A stretch of DNA of 64,000 bases, taken from NCBI GenBank assembly GCA_013368445.1, contig JAACJO010000001.1, positions 310,001 to 374,000 on the forward strand. The letters are read 5' to 3'. The notes beneath the pieces are model-generated. The model searched no databases. It was not told the origin of the DNA and saw only the letters and a list, made by a program, of their open reading frames with translations. Origin of the DNA: Leucocoprinus leucothites (lineage: Eukaryota; Basidiomycota; Agaricomycetes; Agaricales; Agaricaceae). Made by a program: the position numbers and the translations under genes. Below, in pieces: positions 10,241 through 21,400 of this stretch (positions are counted from its first letter, which is position 1; the number at the start of each line of letters is the position of its first letter).

Positions 10241-11026
10241 TCAGCATTCAGGCTTGATGTGACCCTTCTTTTTGCAGTAGTTACATTTCAAACCCTTCTT
10301 CTTGTCTCCATCCAAGTTAGGCTTATGTGATAATTTGCCCTTTCCTTTACCATGTGCAATAAATGCAACCTGAGAATTTCCGAGTTTGGCATTCTTCTCT
10401 TCAGTAAGGACCTGAGTGATGACAGTGTCGGTAGAGAGGGAAGACCCTGCAATGGTAGCAGGACTGGAGTTGAGAATGGTACGAAGAGTTGAATATGAGT
10501 CAGGGAGTGATAGGAGCATAGCGTGAGCGACAACGGAGTCGGAGATGGGTTCACCAAGCGTCTTGAGGATATAGGCTTTGTGACGCATGCCATTGAGCTG
10601 AGGTTCCATTGGCATCTCGTCAGAGAGAGTGGCACGAAAAATCTCCTTGATAAGATAAGCAACTGTATTTTGACCCTTTCCTTCATAACGGCGATTTAGC
10701 TTGTCCCAGACATCAGCAGCCGTGGAAGAATGGATGATACCACTGAGAGGTTCATCCTTCAAGGTCAGAGTGAGCTGAGCCTTGGCCTCCATGTCTTGAC
10801 GATCCCATGTATCAATAGCAGATTGATTTTCGATAACATCTGCATTCCTGATAGGCTCGGGACGTTTGTCAGTACCGCCCACAATGCCCATCAGTCCCCT
10901 AAGCCTGAGGACTGTACCGATCCGGAACTTCCACGTCTGGAAGTTGGAGCCGTCATTTTCGAGTGATGGGATGTCGTAAAGTCTATTAGATCCACCGATC
11001 TGAGAAGATCCGGCTGAATCAGACAT
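10241..11026 (-). CDS. Gag protein of the inner Copia element
   Basis: 261 residues of a UBN2-type gag. The N terminus has FQTWKFRIGTVLRLRGL, the middle AADVWDKLNRRYEGKG and MLLSLPDSYSTLRTIL, and the C terminus is a basic linker and a CCHC zinc knuckle (CNYCKKKGHIKPEC). TGA at 10241-10243 follows the last cysteine directly. The same frame stays open beyond it (KLKADLAAKEGKG) and runs into pol without a frameshift. The stop either is a CGA or TGG codon lost by mutation, or sets a gag/gag-pol ratio by readthrough. Fungal Copia elements usually have one gag-pol frame, which favours mutation. Confidence 0.9.
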   Translation of the reverse strand: MSDSAGSSQIGGSNRLYDIPSLENDGSNFQTWKFRIGTVLRLRGLMGIVGGTDKRPEPIRNADVIENQSAIDTWDRQDMEAKAQLTLTLKDEPLSGIIHSSTAADVWDKLNRRYEGKGQNTVAYLIKEIFRATLSDEMPMEPQLNGMRHKAYILKTLGEPISDSVVAHAMLLSLPDSYSTLRTILNSSPATIAGSSLSTDTVITQVLTEEKNAKLGNSQVAFIAHGKGKGKLSHKPNLDGDKKKGLKCNYCKKKGHIKPEC

Positions 11027-11110
11027 GGTGGGAGTTTATAGAAGGAGTGTGGGTGTGAAAGGAATGTGATAGAAGTTGCGATGTGAGTCTGATCGATAAT
11101 TATAGGCAGG

Positions 11111-11124
11111 CGGGGCCCATAACC
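11111..11124 (-). promoter_or_regulatory. Primer-binding site of the inner Copia element
   Basis: The 14-mer cggggcccataacc is immediately inside the 5' LTR and identical to the copy at 11411-11424. It matches the anticodon arm of initiator tRNA-Met, implying priming by a tRNA half-molecule rather than by the tRNA 3' end. Confidence 0.7.
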
Positions 11125-11407
11125 TGTTGTAACAAGCAGCAGGGATCTAGAGTGAAGATAAACACTCAGAATCGTAGAACGAGACTATATATATTGATAA
11201 TAATATACCTAGAGTGAAGATAAACACTGTAGGTAATATAAGTAAAGAGATTTTGTCCATAAAGCAAAATATGCTCACCTCAGAATCGTAGAACGAGACT
11301 GAGGTGCACGAAAGGCTACTCGAAAAATAAGAGAGTGACTTATGTAATACGCGAGGTGGAAAAAGGAGTTAAGTCCGAAAATACTGCGAAGGGGTATATA
11401 CACAACA
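11125..11407 (-). repeat. 5' LTR of the inner Copia element
   Basis: Matches the left LTR across 283 bp with one difference seen. It drives leftward transcription into the leader and gag (ATG at 11026). The outer edge is followed by tgtcg, close to the tgtcc before the left LTR, consistent with a 5-bp duplication carrying one mutation. Confidence 0.9.
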
Positions 11408-11410
11408 TGT

Positions 11411-11424
11411 CGGGGCCCATAACC
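11411..11424 (-). promoter_or_regulatory. Primer-binding site of the outer Copia element
   Basis: cggggcccataacc directly adjoins the palindromic LTR. Its core gggcccataacc equals the anticodon arm of eukaryotic initiator tRNA-Met. The element is on the minus strand, so its RNA would be complementary to that tRNA segment, as in Drosophila copia, which primes with a 5' half of initiator tRNA-Met. Confidence 0.65.
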
Positions 11425-11616
11425 TGTTGAAACAGTAATTGCTGCTACACAGCACAGTGCACAGTGACTGAGCAATCTATGACATACTCAGCTACCGTTC
11501 TACACCGATTACTTGCTGTTACAACTGACCGAACTATTGTTCTTACGAAGTGAGTGTGTCATAGATTGCTCAGTCACTGTGCACTGTGCTGTGTAGCAGC
11601 AATTACTGTTTCAACA
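11425..11616 (-). repeat. Palindromic 5' LTR of the outer Copia element
   Basis: This 192-bp unit begins TGTTGAAAC and ends GTTTCAACA. Its outer 60 bp on each side (11425-11484 and 11557-11616) are exact reverse complements, followed by one mismatch and five more paired bases. The left edge abuts a primer-binding site identical to that of the inner element, and the edge sequence TGTTGAAAC resembles the inner LTR edge TGTTGTAAC. That is why I call it an LTR. It could instead be a foldback or MITE element, but no target-site duplication is seen next to it. Confidence 0.55.
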
Positions 11617-11760
11617 CCTTGTAGCTTGTAGCTTGTAGCTTGTCGCTGTTGCAGCTTGTAGCTTGTAGCCATCACTCACATACACATTTTTTCTACTCAA
11701 ATTCCCATAACTGGTAAACACACTACAACCTCGCTACAAGCTACAAGCTTGTAGCCAACC
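11617..11760. repeat. Heptamer (cttgtag)n array with inverted copies
   Basis: Immediately outside the palindromic LTR there are several tandem copies of cttgtag (11618-11674, some variant), then about 50 bp later the reverse complement, gctacaagctacaagcttgtagc, which is itself palindromic. The two blocks could pair. It is not the TTAGGG telomeric repeat. Confidence 0.6.
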
Positions 11761-12151
11761 CTCTCAAATACACTGCCACTTCACCCACATCCTCTATGCC
11801 CACACACTCATATTATTTGTGATTTGCTGCTGATCTTCTGAATGACTGCCCTCTACAGAGTCATTCAGCACCTGACACATTATTGCCTTCATCTAGGACA
11901 AGGTTGTCAGAGACAATGGTTTAGGCCTTACGCAAAGTCCGTTCTCTGTAGAATCAACACTCGCTCACAATTTTTCTGTTGGTAAATTCGCCTTAGAATG
12001 TGGGTAACAACGACATCTTGTACACTAATATCACGAATATTGATCGGATTCAATTGGCTTCGAGAAGCTCGAAGTGAATATATAGTGCCGATTAAACATG
12101 ATAAAGCATGACTAGATTACACCGCAAAACGTATTTTACATGCTAAATAGA
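11761..12151. other. Intergenic, no gene seen
   Basis: AT-rich sequence between the retroelement block and the kinase-like gene, with no coding frame or recognisable repeat. It probably includes the 3' UTR of the gene at 12152-13883. Confidence 0.4.
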
Positions 12152-13883
12152 TCATGATGAAAGTCCAACTGTATCGGGGTCAAGTCCAAAATTGCCTCTA
12201 GCACCCGAACGAGTATATGTAGATCCGCTCATGGCCCCACTCTCACTGGGGACAACACTCCAACTACGCAACCCAGATCCTCTCCTCACTGTCATCTCAA
12301 AAACACCAGCTTCCAACGATTGTGAAAGCGCCTCGAACAACTTCCGCGAATCTTCCGCTCCAAATCCACCAGTCGTCATCGCCTTGATGAGAGCTCTGAA
12401 TTTCATACTGACAACACTTGGCACGTCAGCAAACATTCGTTCCATCATCGCACCGAGTTCCTTCACATCCCGTTTGAAGGGACACGACCGCCTTGAAGGG
12501 GAAGGAGACGACGACAATGGAACACAGCCTGTCCGATCTCGGGCAGGTTCACCCTCTTGCAGCCTGCCAGCGTTTATAAAGTTGACGAAGTAATATCTCA
12601 CAGGATAAGCAGACCTATCAAAGATCGTAACGTCGGCGGGCTGGAAGGGTCCGTGCTTCTGATGTTGGGAGTGATGGTGAGGGTGATCACGTCTACCGGA
12701 GGTTTTGTGAGGGGTTGATGGGTCTTGCCGTCGACCCCGCGACGTGGTGCCCGCCGGGCATAGGGATACAGATGACCCATTATTTGAATGCAGACCACTG
12801 CTCAGGTCAACCATATAGGAGTTTGGGTCAGAGCAGGCGAAACCGTAAAGGTCACGCTCATGTAGAAATGACAAGCCTTCCAGTATTTGGCGGAAGAAAT
12901 CGAGGTATTGTGCCACAGTGGACATTGGGGGAGCGTTGAACTCGCTTAGGCGCTCCATGCAAAGGTAAAGATGGTTCGAAGTAGGATCATGGTCGACCAC
13001 CTGAAGGATATGTGGACAGGGGTTCCAAGGATCTTGGCGAAGATCGGCGGAATTGAGGTCGGAGAGTATGGAGAGCTCGGTCGAGTCGCGAGATATGCGT
13101 TTGATCATGAGTGCTGGCTCGGATGGTATCGCTGAAAGAGATGCGACTGGGTTGGGATCAAAAGTAACCTGATAGTTGAGAATCAGCGCTTGTACGAGGA
13201 ACGTTCAGTGTGAATTTGCTCTCACAAAGTTTTGTGGGTCAAGCTCATCGAAGGGGTTTTGAGGTAAACTAAGAAGATCGTCGATAATTGCAGGGTAATC
13301 ACTAACCATTAACCATACATCTCATCAGTTACAGGAGAGGGCGGGGTAGAAAGAAGGACTTAACGTACGTTAGGGATGACGTCACAGACGATATTGACGG
13401 TGCTGGGGACGGGCACCACGACGAAAAGGTAGTTCCAGGATGATAGACGGCTCCATGGCCAAACTCTTGAACAGAATCCAAGTCGAGCTCACCGTCGCGA
13501 TCTGCTAGCCGAGGAATACGCTCGAGGGGATGCCCAAAGTCCGCAAAAATCTCCGCTGCATCCTCCGGCGTCACGTCGCTCTCAGCTCCATCCGACTCTG
13601 CATCAGAGGTATAGTCGGTCAAACCCGGACTATGCCTGGACTGCCGTCCAAAGTAATCAACGGCCGTTTCTTCGCCTTCAGATACAGAGTCAAGGGTTGG
13701 AGAGGCAAAACACGAGCTATGCGCAGACGACGACGAGCCGAGGAGGTCTGCAGGTGGACGCCACTTGAGCTGCATGCCAGTGAGAGTTACTGGAGGTCGA
13801 GAAGAGGACGACATACCATGTTCAGGATAAAACAAAGATGTTGTTATAGGGCGGCGGTGAAAGAAGGATCGAAGAAGAGACAT
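12152..13883 (-). CDS. Protein-kinase-like protein, probable pseudokinase
   Basis: Three exons join cleanly (13883-13369, 13301-13226, 13168-12152) to 535 codons, with GT..AG at each intron. Residues 1-170 are Ser/Pro/acidic and probably disordered. From about 230 the protein resembles a kinase C-lobe: HILQVVDHDPTSNHLYLCME fits the hinge region, and YLDFFRQILEGLSFLHERDLYG (about 285-307, written here only as an approximate match) fits helix E and the catalytic loop. The HRD-x-x-x-x-N signature is degenerate, there is no DFG, and no clear glycine loop or VAIK lysine was seen. It is therefore probably a non-catalytic scaffold, of a type common in agaricomycetes. The substrate or partner is unknown. 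Confidence 0.6.
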
Positions 13884-15422
13884 CTCGTCACAGGCACTCT
13901 CCCACTATTGCTCCCAATTTGGTCCAGGACCAGGTCTCACGCTGATTTTGGGTGGCTTCATTTCCGAATCTTCGTCTGATCCACTGTCCTATTTATCCAT
14001 CCCGCCATCCTCGCTTACAAGCCCTCCAAAACTGTAGTATAAACTCGCCAGACACCTAACCTCCGTAACCCGCCAGATTATCCCTGAAGTCCCCTCTGCG
14101 GACCGTGGTAAGCAACTGCGCAGGTCGTCCCTAGTATCCCCACCAAGTATAGCAATCCTTGCCTGGATTGTCTATTTCGGTTGAGGCGACAGCACGTGCC
14201 GTAACCATCTAAATTCAGCCCCCCCTATTTTAAATGGGGAAAGTATTCTCGGGGCGAAGATAGAATGGGATCTACACTCACCAACCATACTCATGGATGA
14301 CACACACATTCTCCAAGAACCAAACCTTAACGTCTCTATTTTTCCAGGACCAAAAGAACCTCTCAATAACGAATACAGAATTAGCTCCAGCTGATTCGAG
14401 GTCTAGACTTGCTTGAAGTTACCAGTGATACGAATATTCGGAAGATCACCGTACAACACTCAAGCGGCTTTGTGTCTTTGCTTCCGGGACCCCTCCTGCT
14501 CTCAGAGCTCAAATTCAAAACTGAATCCACCTCGGGCACACCTGCAAATCATCTCGAGCGCCACTGGAAATTTCTCGGAACCCAGGTCCGACTCTGCCTG
14601 TCAGAGTCCAGACAGAGCAAGAACATCTGTCGTCATCTGAATCATGGCCAATACATTGACAAGTATAGCACTGGCTGCCTCGTTCTCTGATCCTAGAATA
14701 TCTACCGATCAAAGTATCATATCAGAGCCACCAAATGTCACGAGAGGCTTCCTCTTCCCGTCACCTCTTATTCTCTGAAGACCGAAAAGCCATCCATCCA
14801 TTCACCTGATAACCGCCACAATACACTTATAACCTGTCCATGAGGTGCAGAATCTCTCGGGGTCCACAACGCTTACAAGGAGCCGAAAAAAAATCCAGTT
14901 CGAGACTACCCAAAATTATATTCTATCAAAATCATATCAAGTTCATCGAACCGCGAAGGAGAGCTAAAAAAAGGAGAGGGAGCATGCGATGGCTAAATCT
15001 AAATTACCGAAACGAGTGTCTCAAATATAAAAATGTCCTCAAGAGATGTGAAATCAGGGATCGGTGTGAGCGTAAAGGCCGAGGGGATATGATGTATATA
15101 CGACGAGGGAGAGAGCGTTCCAGTCAATGAGCGTAAAGCGGAGAGAGAGAGATGACTACTCTACAAATGGTAGAATATTATGTATGTATGTATTTAAATG
15201 GGTCCCCGTCCAAAAGGGTTATCGTGGTTGTCTGTCCGAAATATTGTGCCAGGTAACAGCAAGATGCCAAAAAAAAGCGAAAGACTAGGGTACGGAGATA
15301 AAGAGAGAAACGTCAGGCGGCCAAGTCCATGTGCATGATAAATGCATAAAAAAGTTTATGATGTCGACGAGAAAAAGCGTTCAAGAAACAGAAACGTGCG
15401 TGCGATGCGGTAAACAAAAGGT
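13884..15422. other. 1.5-kb intergenic region without a supported gene
   Basis: Only short frames with no family resemblance or splice support. The left part holds the promoter of the kinase-like gene; the right part (from about 14,850) is A/G-rich with a tatgtatgtatgtat run near 15,180 and probably includes the chitin synthase 3' UTR. Confidence 0.4.
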
Positions 15423-18400
15423 CTATGATTCCGAAAGAATTCTGTCAATGGACTGGTTCAAAAAGTCCTTTCTAGGTGATAGATCAGCCTTGGGGAACCG
15501 GGAGGCAATCGCCTCACGAGCAGTCCTATTTGGAACACAACAAATCAGCACATGCATATCTCACGCCACTGAGAAAGTAAAACCCACTTTTTAGTAACGG
15601 ACATCAAATCTTGTGTACTCAAATAGTTCCTCAACGCCTGGAATAGCTCTTCATCTGTAGGATTCTCCGACATACTGGGTGTCGCAAACGGATTAACACT
15701 CGTGGCGAACGAAAACGTGGACATCGGTCTCTGCTGGCCCGCTCCTCCGAGGGTATTCATCGACGGTGGTGGTGGCATGCCACCAAACCCACCAGCAGCC
15801 TGGGACCCATGAATACTACCACTGCCCATCATACCCATATTCATCCCCAACGGCATCCCATACATGCTTCCCGTGTTCTGATATCCGAGCGCTGGCATCA
15901 TGGGCATACTGTGAGGGACACCACCACCATAATCAGAACCACCCGTCACCGAAGGGGTACCACCAAACGGCGGCATAAACGGAATCTGCGGTAACCCACC
16001 ACCATACTGCGACATAGGCTGTTGCTGAACAGGCACAGGTCCGCTCCGATGCGACACATTGCTATGCGACTGTTGACTCCCAAGACGAAGATGAGGATTA
16101 CTGCTGTTGTTGTATGTCAGATTGGTATCACGGAAATAATCGCCCGCCTGGGATGCTTGATGATAGGTATGCGGTGATTCTTCACGCGAACGACCACCAA
16201 AGCGATCGGAACGAGGCTTGCTGTACTTGCTATCATAGCCGGTTTCATCCGAGTGACGCGACCCCATTTCCCAAGCTTCCGCTTCGTACTCTGTGCCAAA
16301 AACAATAAATCAGAACCCGAACGGTAGGAGTAAAGTAACACAATACGCACCGCTAAACTTCTTGAGGGGTATCATCGACTCGTCAAACTTCTCTTCCTCG
16401 CTCATAAGCACCTTCTTCTCCTTGCCTTCACCGACGACAACACGGGTATTACCCCAGCTGAACTCGTCCATACACCAGAAGGAGTAAACGGGAAGGAAGA
16501 AACTGTAAATCGGGTATCTATACAACATGTCAGCATTCGCAGTCATAAGGGGCATTGGGAGAACATACGAGAGGATATAGACGACCATCCAACCGACAAG
16601 CATGAACTCGCGCTTGATGATGAAGATGATAGCCTGTAAACCGTACACGACCGCCAACATGATGATAGCAATCTGAGGGAACGCAGCAGTACGCGTGGCA
16701 ACGACGATAATGAGGTAGACGAGCTAGCATAGGCAACAAACATCAGCACAAGTATCAACTTCAATAGCTCGTAAAACTCACATAAACGACCGTGGCAGGA
16801 AGAATCTACCATACCAAAACACCATCAGCAACCCCGACACGCCAGAAATCCAATCACAACTCACCAAAGTACCCAACAAATCAATAAACACAAAAAACCT
16901 CATCGAGAAACAACAAAACCCAAACAACTCCGGCAACAACACCAACTCGCACAAATTATGCACCGTTGAATTGATCCATCTCCTCCTCTGCGAAAACAAC
17001 ACCCTCCACGACTCAGGCGCCACCGTCCTAGCAATCGCATCCGGTTGAAACTTGGTCTTGAATGTCGGGAAATGCTTCATCAACAACGTCGTCAAAAATC
17101 GATCTTCACCAAGCGAGAACAGATTCTTCTTGTGCAATGTGTCGACGTTGGGCTCGGCGTATTCGTCAATGATCCGGTTGGAGATGATGATGGGACGACC
17201 TTTGTCTGCTGTACGTACGCGGTAGAGAGAGAAACATCCGGGAAGACAGGTGACGGAACCGAAGAGAGATTCGAAGGCTTTAGAAAGGTGATGCGAGATG
17301 TAGTATTCGTACACTTGAATCATCGTCCACCAAGAGCCTTCTTCGTTTTCAAGCTTCGTTTCGCCGCAAATACCGATGATACTCGAGTCATCTGCGCAGG
17401 AGGCAACAAGGCGATTGAGCGAACCAGGAGTAACAGTCTAAACAATAACGTCAGCCAACATTCCACGAATCGAAGAAGAGAAGAAACGCACAGTATCAGC
17501 ATCAACAGTAAAGATATACTCATAAAACGCCGGATCAATCCCAATCACATTCCTCATCTGATGATAAATCTCCAACTCAAGTGGCGACATCGCCGCATCG
17601 AAATGCACCCGATTCAAATAATGCAACAACAAAATCTGCGAGTCTCGCTTGCCTCGATTACCAGGTTTGGACCTCTCAGTCGGCTTGCCTACTTTCACCA
17701 CAACCATGTACCTAACATGATCACTTAGCACTGCAAGACAGGAAAAAGAGAATCAAGAAAACTCACGGAACAACATGCCCTTCAAACTCATACAACCCCG
17801 AATACACCTTCCCATAATTAATCGCCCTCGACCCTTCTCCAACACTCTTGAACATCAACGGCTCCGGATCCAATTTCGGGTCCACACCCAAAATATCCAA
17901 CACAATCCTCGGCGTCGTCCGATCATTCCCGCTCCCAATAATATTCCCATCGCAGATGATAAATATAAGTTTGCGTTTATCATCGTAGTTGAGCGCAGCG
18001 AGGGAATCGACAGTGCGTCGGAGGGAATCTTCGCCTTCGGTGTAACAAGGGACCTGGCAGAGCACGAACTTGTCTTGGTTCTCGGGATTACGTTTGGAGC
18101 CTAGTTGGAGGGCAGCGAGGACTGCAAAGATATAATCGTCAGCATCTCCCTTCTCTCGAAAAATAAAAATAAGTACGCACACTTCAACCCCATGCTAGCC
18201 ATCAAAATCCCAGAGGCAATCAACAACAGATAATTCTGCGTCTGACACCTCGCCGTCTTCCTGAAATCCGTATCACCCACATAAAACAAATTCTTCAAAC
18301 ACACTGTATTCCTCCCCCTCGTCGCCTCATCCATCGCATCCAACACTTTGTTCAACTGCGTCGTCACATCCTGCCCAGACCGCTGGCGGAATATATCCGA

Positions 18401-21400
18401 CACGTCGGAGTTAAGAAACGCGTATTGAGGCGCCGAAGATTGAATTTGTATCGTGTTGACATAATCCGTCAAATCGTAAAGCTTATTCTCCCAGACCGCC
18501 CAAATCCTATCACACATCGACATTAACACTGTACCAAAAGAAGACAAAAAAAACACGCACTTTGCAATATCCCGATCCGCAGCCTGCGATTTGATATCCT
18601 TCCAATCCCAAACAAGCGGTCCCTTTTGATAATTCCTCATCTTCGGCAAAAACACAGTCGAATACCAATCATCCTTCAACAACGCCGGACTCGGACTTCC
18701 ACTTCCACTCCCACTCTTATGTTGTGCCAGTGGCGCAAGCGGTGTAAAGTTCTTCGGTGTCAACGCCATATTCCAATCCGTCACCAGATCAGGACAAGCG
18801 AGCGCGAGAGGTGGGGTGAAATAACCCGTCATGTCTTGTCCTGCGAGCACGTCCAGCGAATCAACACCGTTGGAGGGGAGGTTGGCGATATCGGAGTGGT
18901 CGGCCCACACGAAGTTCGATACGTCGTAGACGACACCTTGTGACGAAATCCAGAAATCGTTCGAACCTTGATGCTGCGCGACCTCATTGTTCGACCAGGC
19001 TTTATCAAACCCTGGACACAACAGCCTCCCGAACTCGATAATGTAGAAGATGACCGTGGCGTTGAGGAGGAAGATCAACCAGCATATAGTAACCTTTTCC
19101 CTCCATGCTAACTGCACATCGGGGCGTTTCATGCGACCGACGTATTTGAGGAGGAAGGTTGGCATGAACCACGTCGTGGCCCACACGAGCCAGAGCCACC
19201 ATCGTCGAGACCGTGTCGTGGGTACTTCTTCGACTGCATTCGGGGCGTCCTTGACTACAATGTTTTCTTTTGCTGAAGGAGAAGGGTTGAACCCTCCGGG
19301 GTTGGGAGAGGAGGGACCACTAGGTGATTTCTTGTCCCAATCGGACCAAGCACCACCTTCGTCAGTTCCAGGCCCAGCATTAAACGACCGCTGACCCATA
19401 TTAGGCGTAGGTAACCCCCCAGCAGCATAACCACCCTGCGAAGGATCATTCAACCTCAACAAGTTATCCGCACTCTCCGAACCAAAATATCCACTCTGCA
19501 TCGTCATCCCAATCCCCAAACTCCCACCCGCCTGCTCCCTCTCATGCGTGTAATCCGTCCCCTCCTCCCCTGCAAACTCATCCTCCTCTACAACCTCAGC
19601 CGAATTCTTATGCTCCTTCTCAGCCGCCCGAATCGGATCCTCAACCATCTTCCACGAACTATACGCCAACCAAATACACCTATGCCCAAGCGCATAATCC
19701 ACACCTTCCTGCCACCCATTACTCCTCACACACTGCCTAATCCTTTCATCATCACTACCCCTCATCGTAGGCACATACCGCTCACAGAATGCACTCAGCT
19801 CAAAGTCAACTACATATTCCACACTCTTCCTCGCGACGATGTCAGGTAAGAGTAGTGCACGAATCTGGTTTTTGACGCGACGTTTGTCGAAAGAATTGGG
19901 TGTAGAAGAGTCGTTGGGGCGGATGCAGGATATGGTCCAGAGGTGCGAACGGTCGAGGGATGAGAAGATTTCCGAGAGTGTAAAGTTGAGTTGGGAGGTG
20001 ATGGGGTAAGTTTTGGTTGGGTCGAGACGGGGATGGTCGTCAATCGGTGATGCGGAGGTGTCGGTCACGATGGTTGTGGGTTGTCGGAGGGGTCGAGAAG
20101 AGACTTGTGCTTGAACAATAATGTTCTCGTCTTTACTGTGCCTCTCCGCAGCCAAACTGGGCCCAGAGAGCAACTTGGAGACAAAAGCATCACTCGATCC
20201 GCGCAATAGCGTGACATACGCCGAATCGAGCAAATCAGAGTCCTTCTCGACAAACCCAGTTATATCGTATGTGGATGATCCAGCATAATGATTGATACCA
20301 AACAGGAATCGGTCCTGCGCGCCGCCGATAGAGGGAGAGGCAATGTACGACGCGTGAACTCCAAACTTGGATGCCATCTCTTGTAAGAGGTCCGAATCCC
20401 TGTGATCACCGCTCTTGCCAGACTTGAACGAAGAACAAGCTTTGTTCATCACACCCAGTAAACCACCAGGTTTCCGCTGAGCACGCTCATTGAGTCCAGC
20501 ACCGCGAAGGAGCTCAACACAAGCCCCGTTATCCATGGTCGAGATGTTCGGCAACGTGATGCCATCACCGGCAATCTGACCGTTGTAGCCGACATTCTCG
20601 AACGTATGACGGAGAACATAAGAGTGCAACAACTCGTCGTTAAAGTTGACAGCGAATTCTTCAAACCCGTTTTGGCCGTAGGCGGAGATGAGTGGTGCGG
20701 CGCCTGTGAGAGCGATGGAGGTGGTGCCGGATGGATTGCGGGTCTGGAACCCCGGTTGGTCGTGGAGGATGATTTGTGTAGGTGGAGAGGGGTCTTTAGC
20801 ACTTGGAGCGAGCCGGTGATTTGCGGTCTCGACTACAAATGCAAATAGAATGGCGTAGAGGTCTCGAACGCAGCGGTCACGCTGTGCGGCGGCTTGCTCC
20901 GCAGAAAGAAGTACTGTATATAGCTCCTTTCTCACATAGCTCGTCTTGTTCGTAAGCACCTGCGCTAGGTCGTCCGCGGGGACACCAAGGAGACGTGCAG
21001 CGTGATCGAGAACTTGTGGGTTTGCAATGTAGGCAGCGACGTCTTTTGCATCTGGGTCAGCAAACTGGAGGTTGCCTAGAAGCAGGATGGCAACAAGGAG
21101 ACTAAAAATAGAGGTCATGTGCTTTTGCTTGAAGCCAAGCGTGCGCATTGCGGCGCGGAGGTCACCCATTCCGATCGAGTCGTCGCTGAAGGGACCCGAG
21201 GGAAGGCGATAACAGCCCGATGATGCAAGCAGTGCATAGTCTGACGCATCCTCAAGCATAAGCGCATCCCGTTCCTGGGGTGTCGAGCCAGCGAGGAGCT
21301 GGTAAAAGACGTGGTAGGTACGCTCCTCGTGAGAGAGTCGGTTGAGGCGGGACTTGTCAAGGCCGTAGGTAAGGACTTTGGCGGAGCTGATGCGGCCTCT

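Larger units (their letters stand above)
6192..11407 (-). mobile_element. Inner, nearly complete Ty1/Copia retrotransposon (5.2 kb)
   Basis: Two 283-bp LTRs with TGTTG..CAACA ends bound a leader, primer-binding site, gag and a Copia-order pol (protease, integrase, reverse transcriptase, RNase H). By eye the LTRs differ only at one base, an aacgag/aacaag CpG-to-CpA change near the inner edge, so the insertion is recent. It lies in the leader of the outer element in the same orientation. Two in-frame TGA codons, one after the gag zinc knuckle and one near the end of RNase H, would stop translation, so this copy is probably not autonomous unless the first is read through. Confidence 0.9.
1952..11616 (-). 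mobile_element. Outer Ty1/Copia element, 3'-truncated, interrupted by a second Copia
   Basis: Reading right to left, the parts are a 5' LTR (11425-11616), a primer-binding site (11411-11424), a 187-bp leader left of the nested insertion, a Copia-type gag (ATG at 6005), a long cysteine-rich middle part, and an aspartic protease with the DSG motif (near 2180). Integrase, reverse transcriptase and the 3' LTR are missing; similarity stops near 1950. The inner element (6192-11407) splits leader from primer-binding site. Flanks of the insertion are tgtcc (6187-6191) and tgtcg (11408-11412), a 4/5 match to a 5-bp duplication. The matching primer-binding site, orientation and LTR-end sequence support reading these pieces as one element. 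Confidence 0.7.

Noticed and set aside
14172..15130. Several 60-95 codon frames between the kinase-like gene and chitin synthase
   Set aside because: Overlapping, no family resemblance, no splice partners; composition is non-coding.
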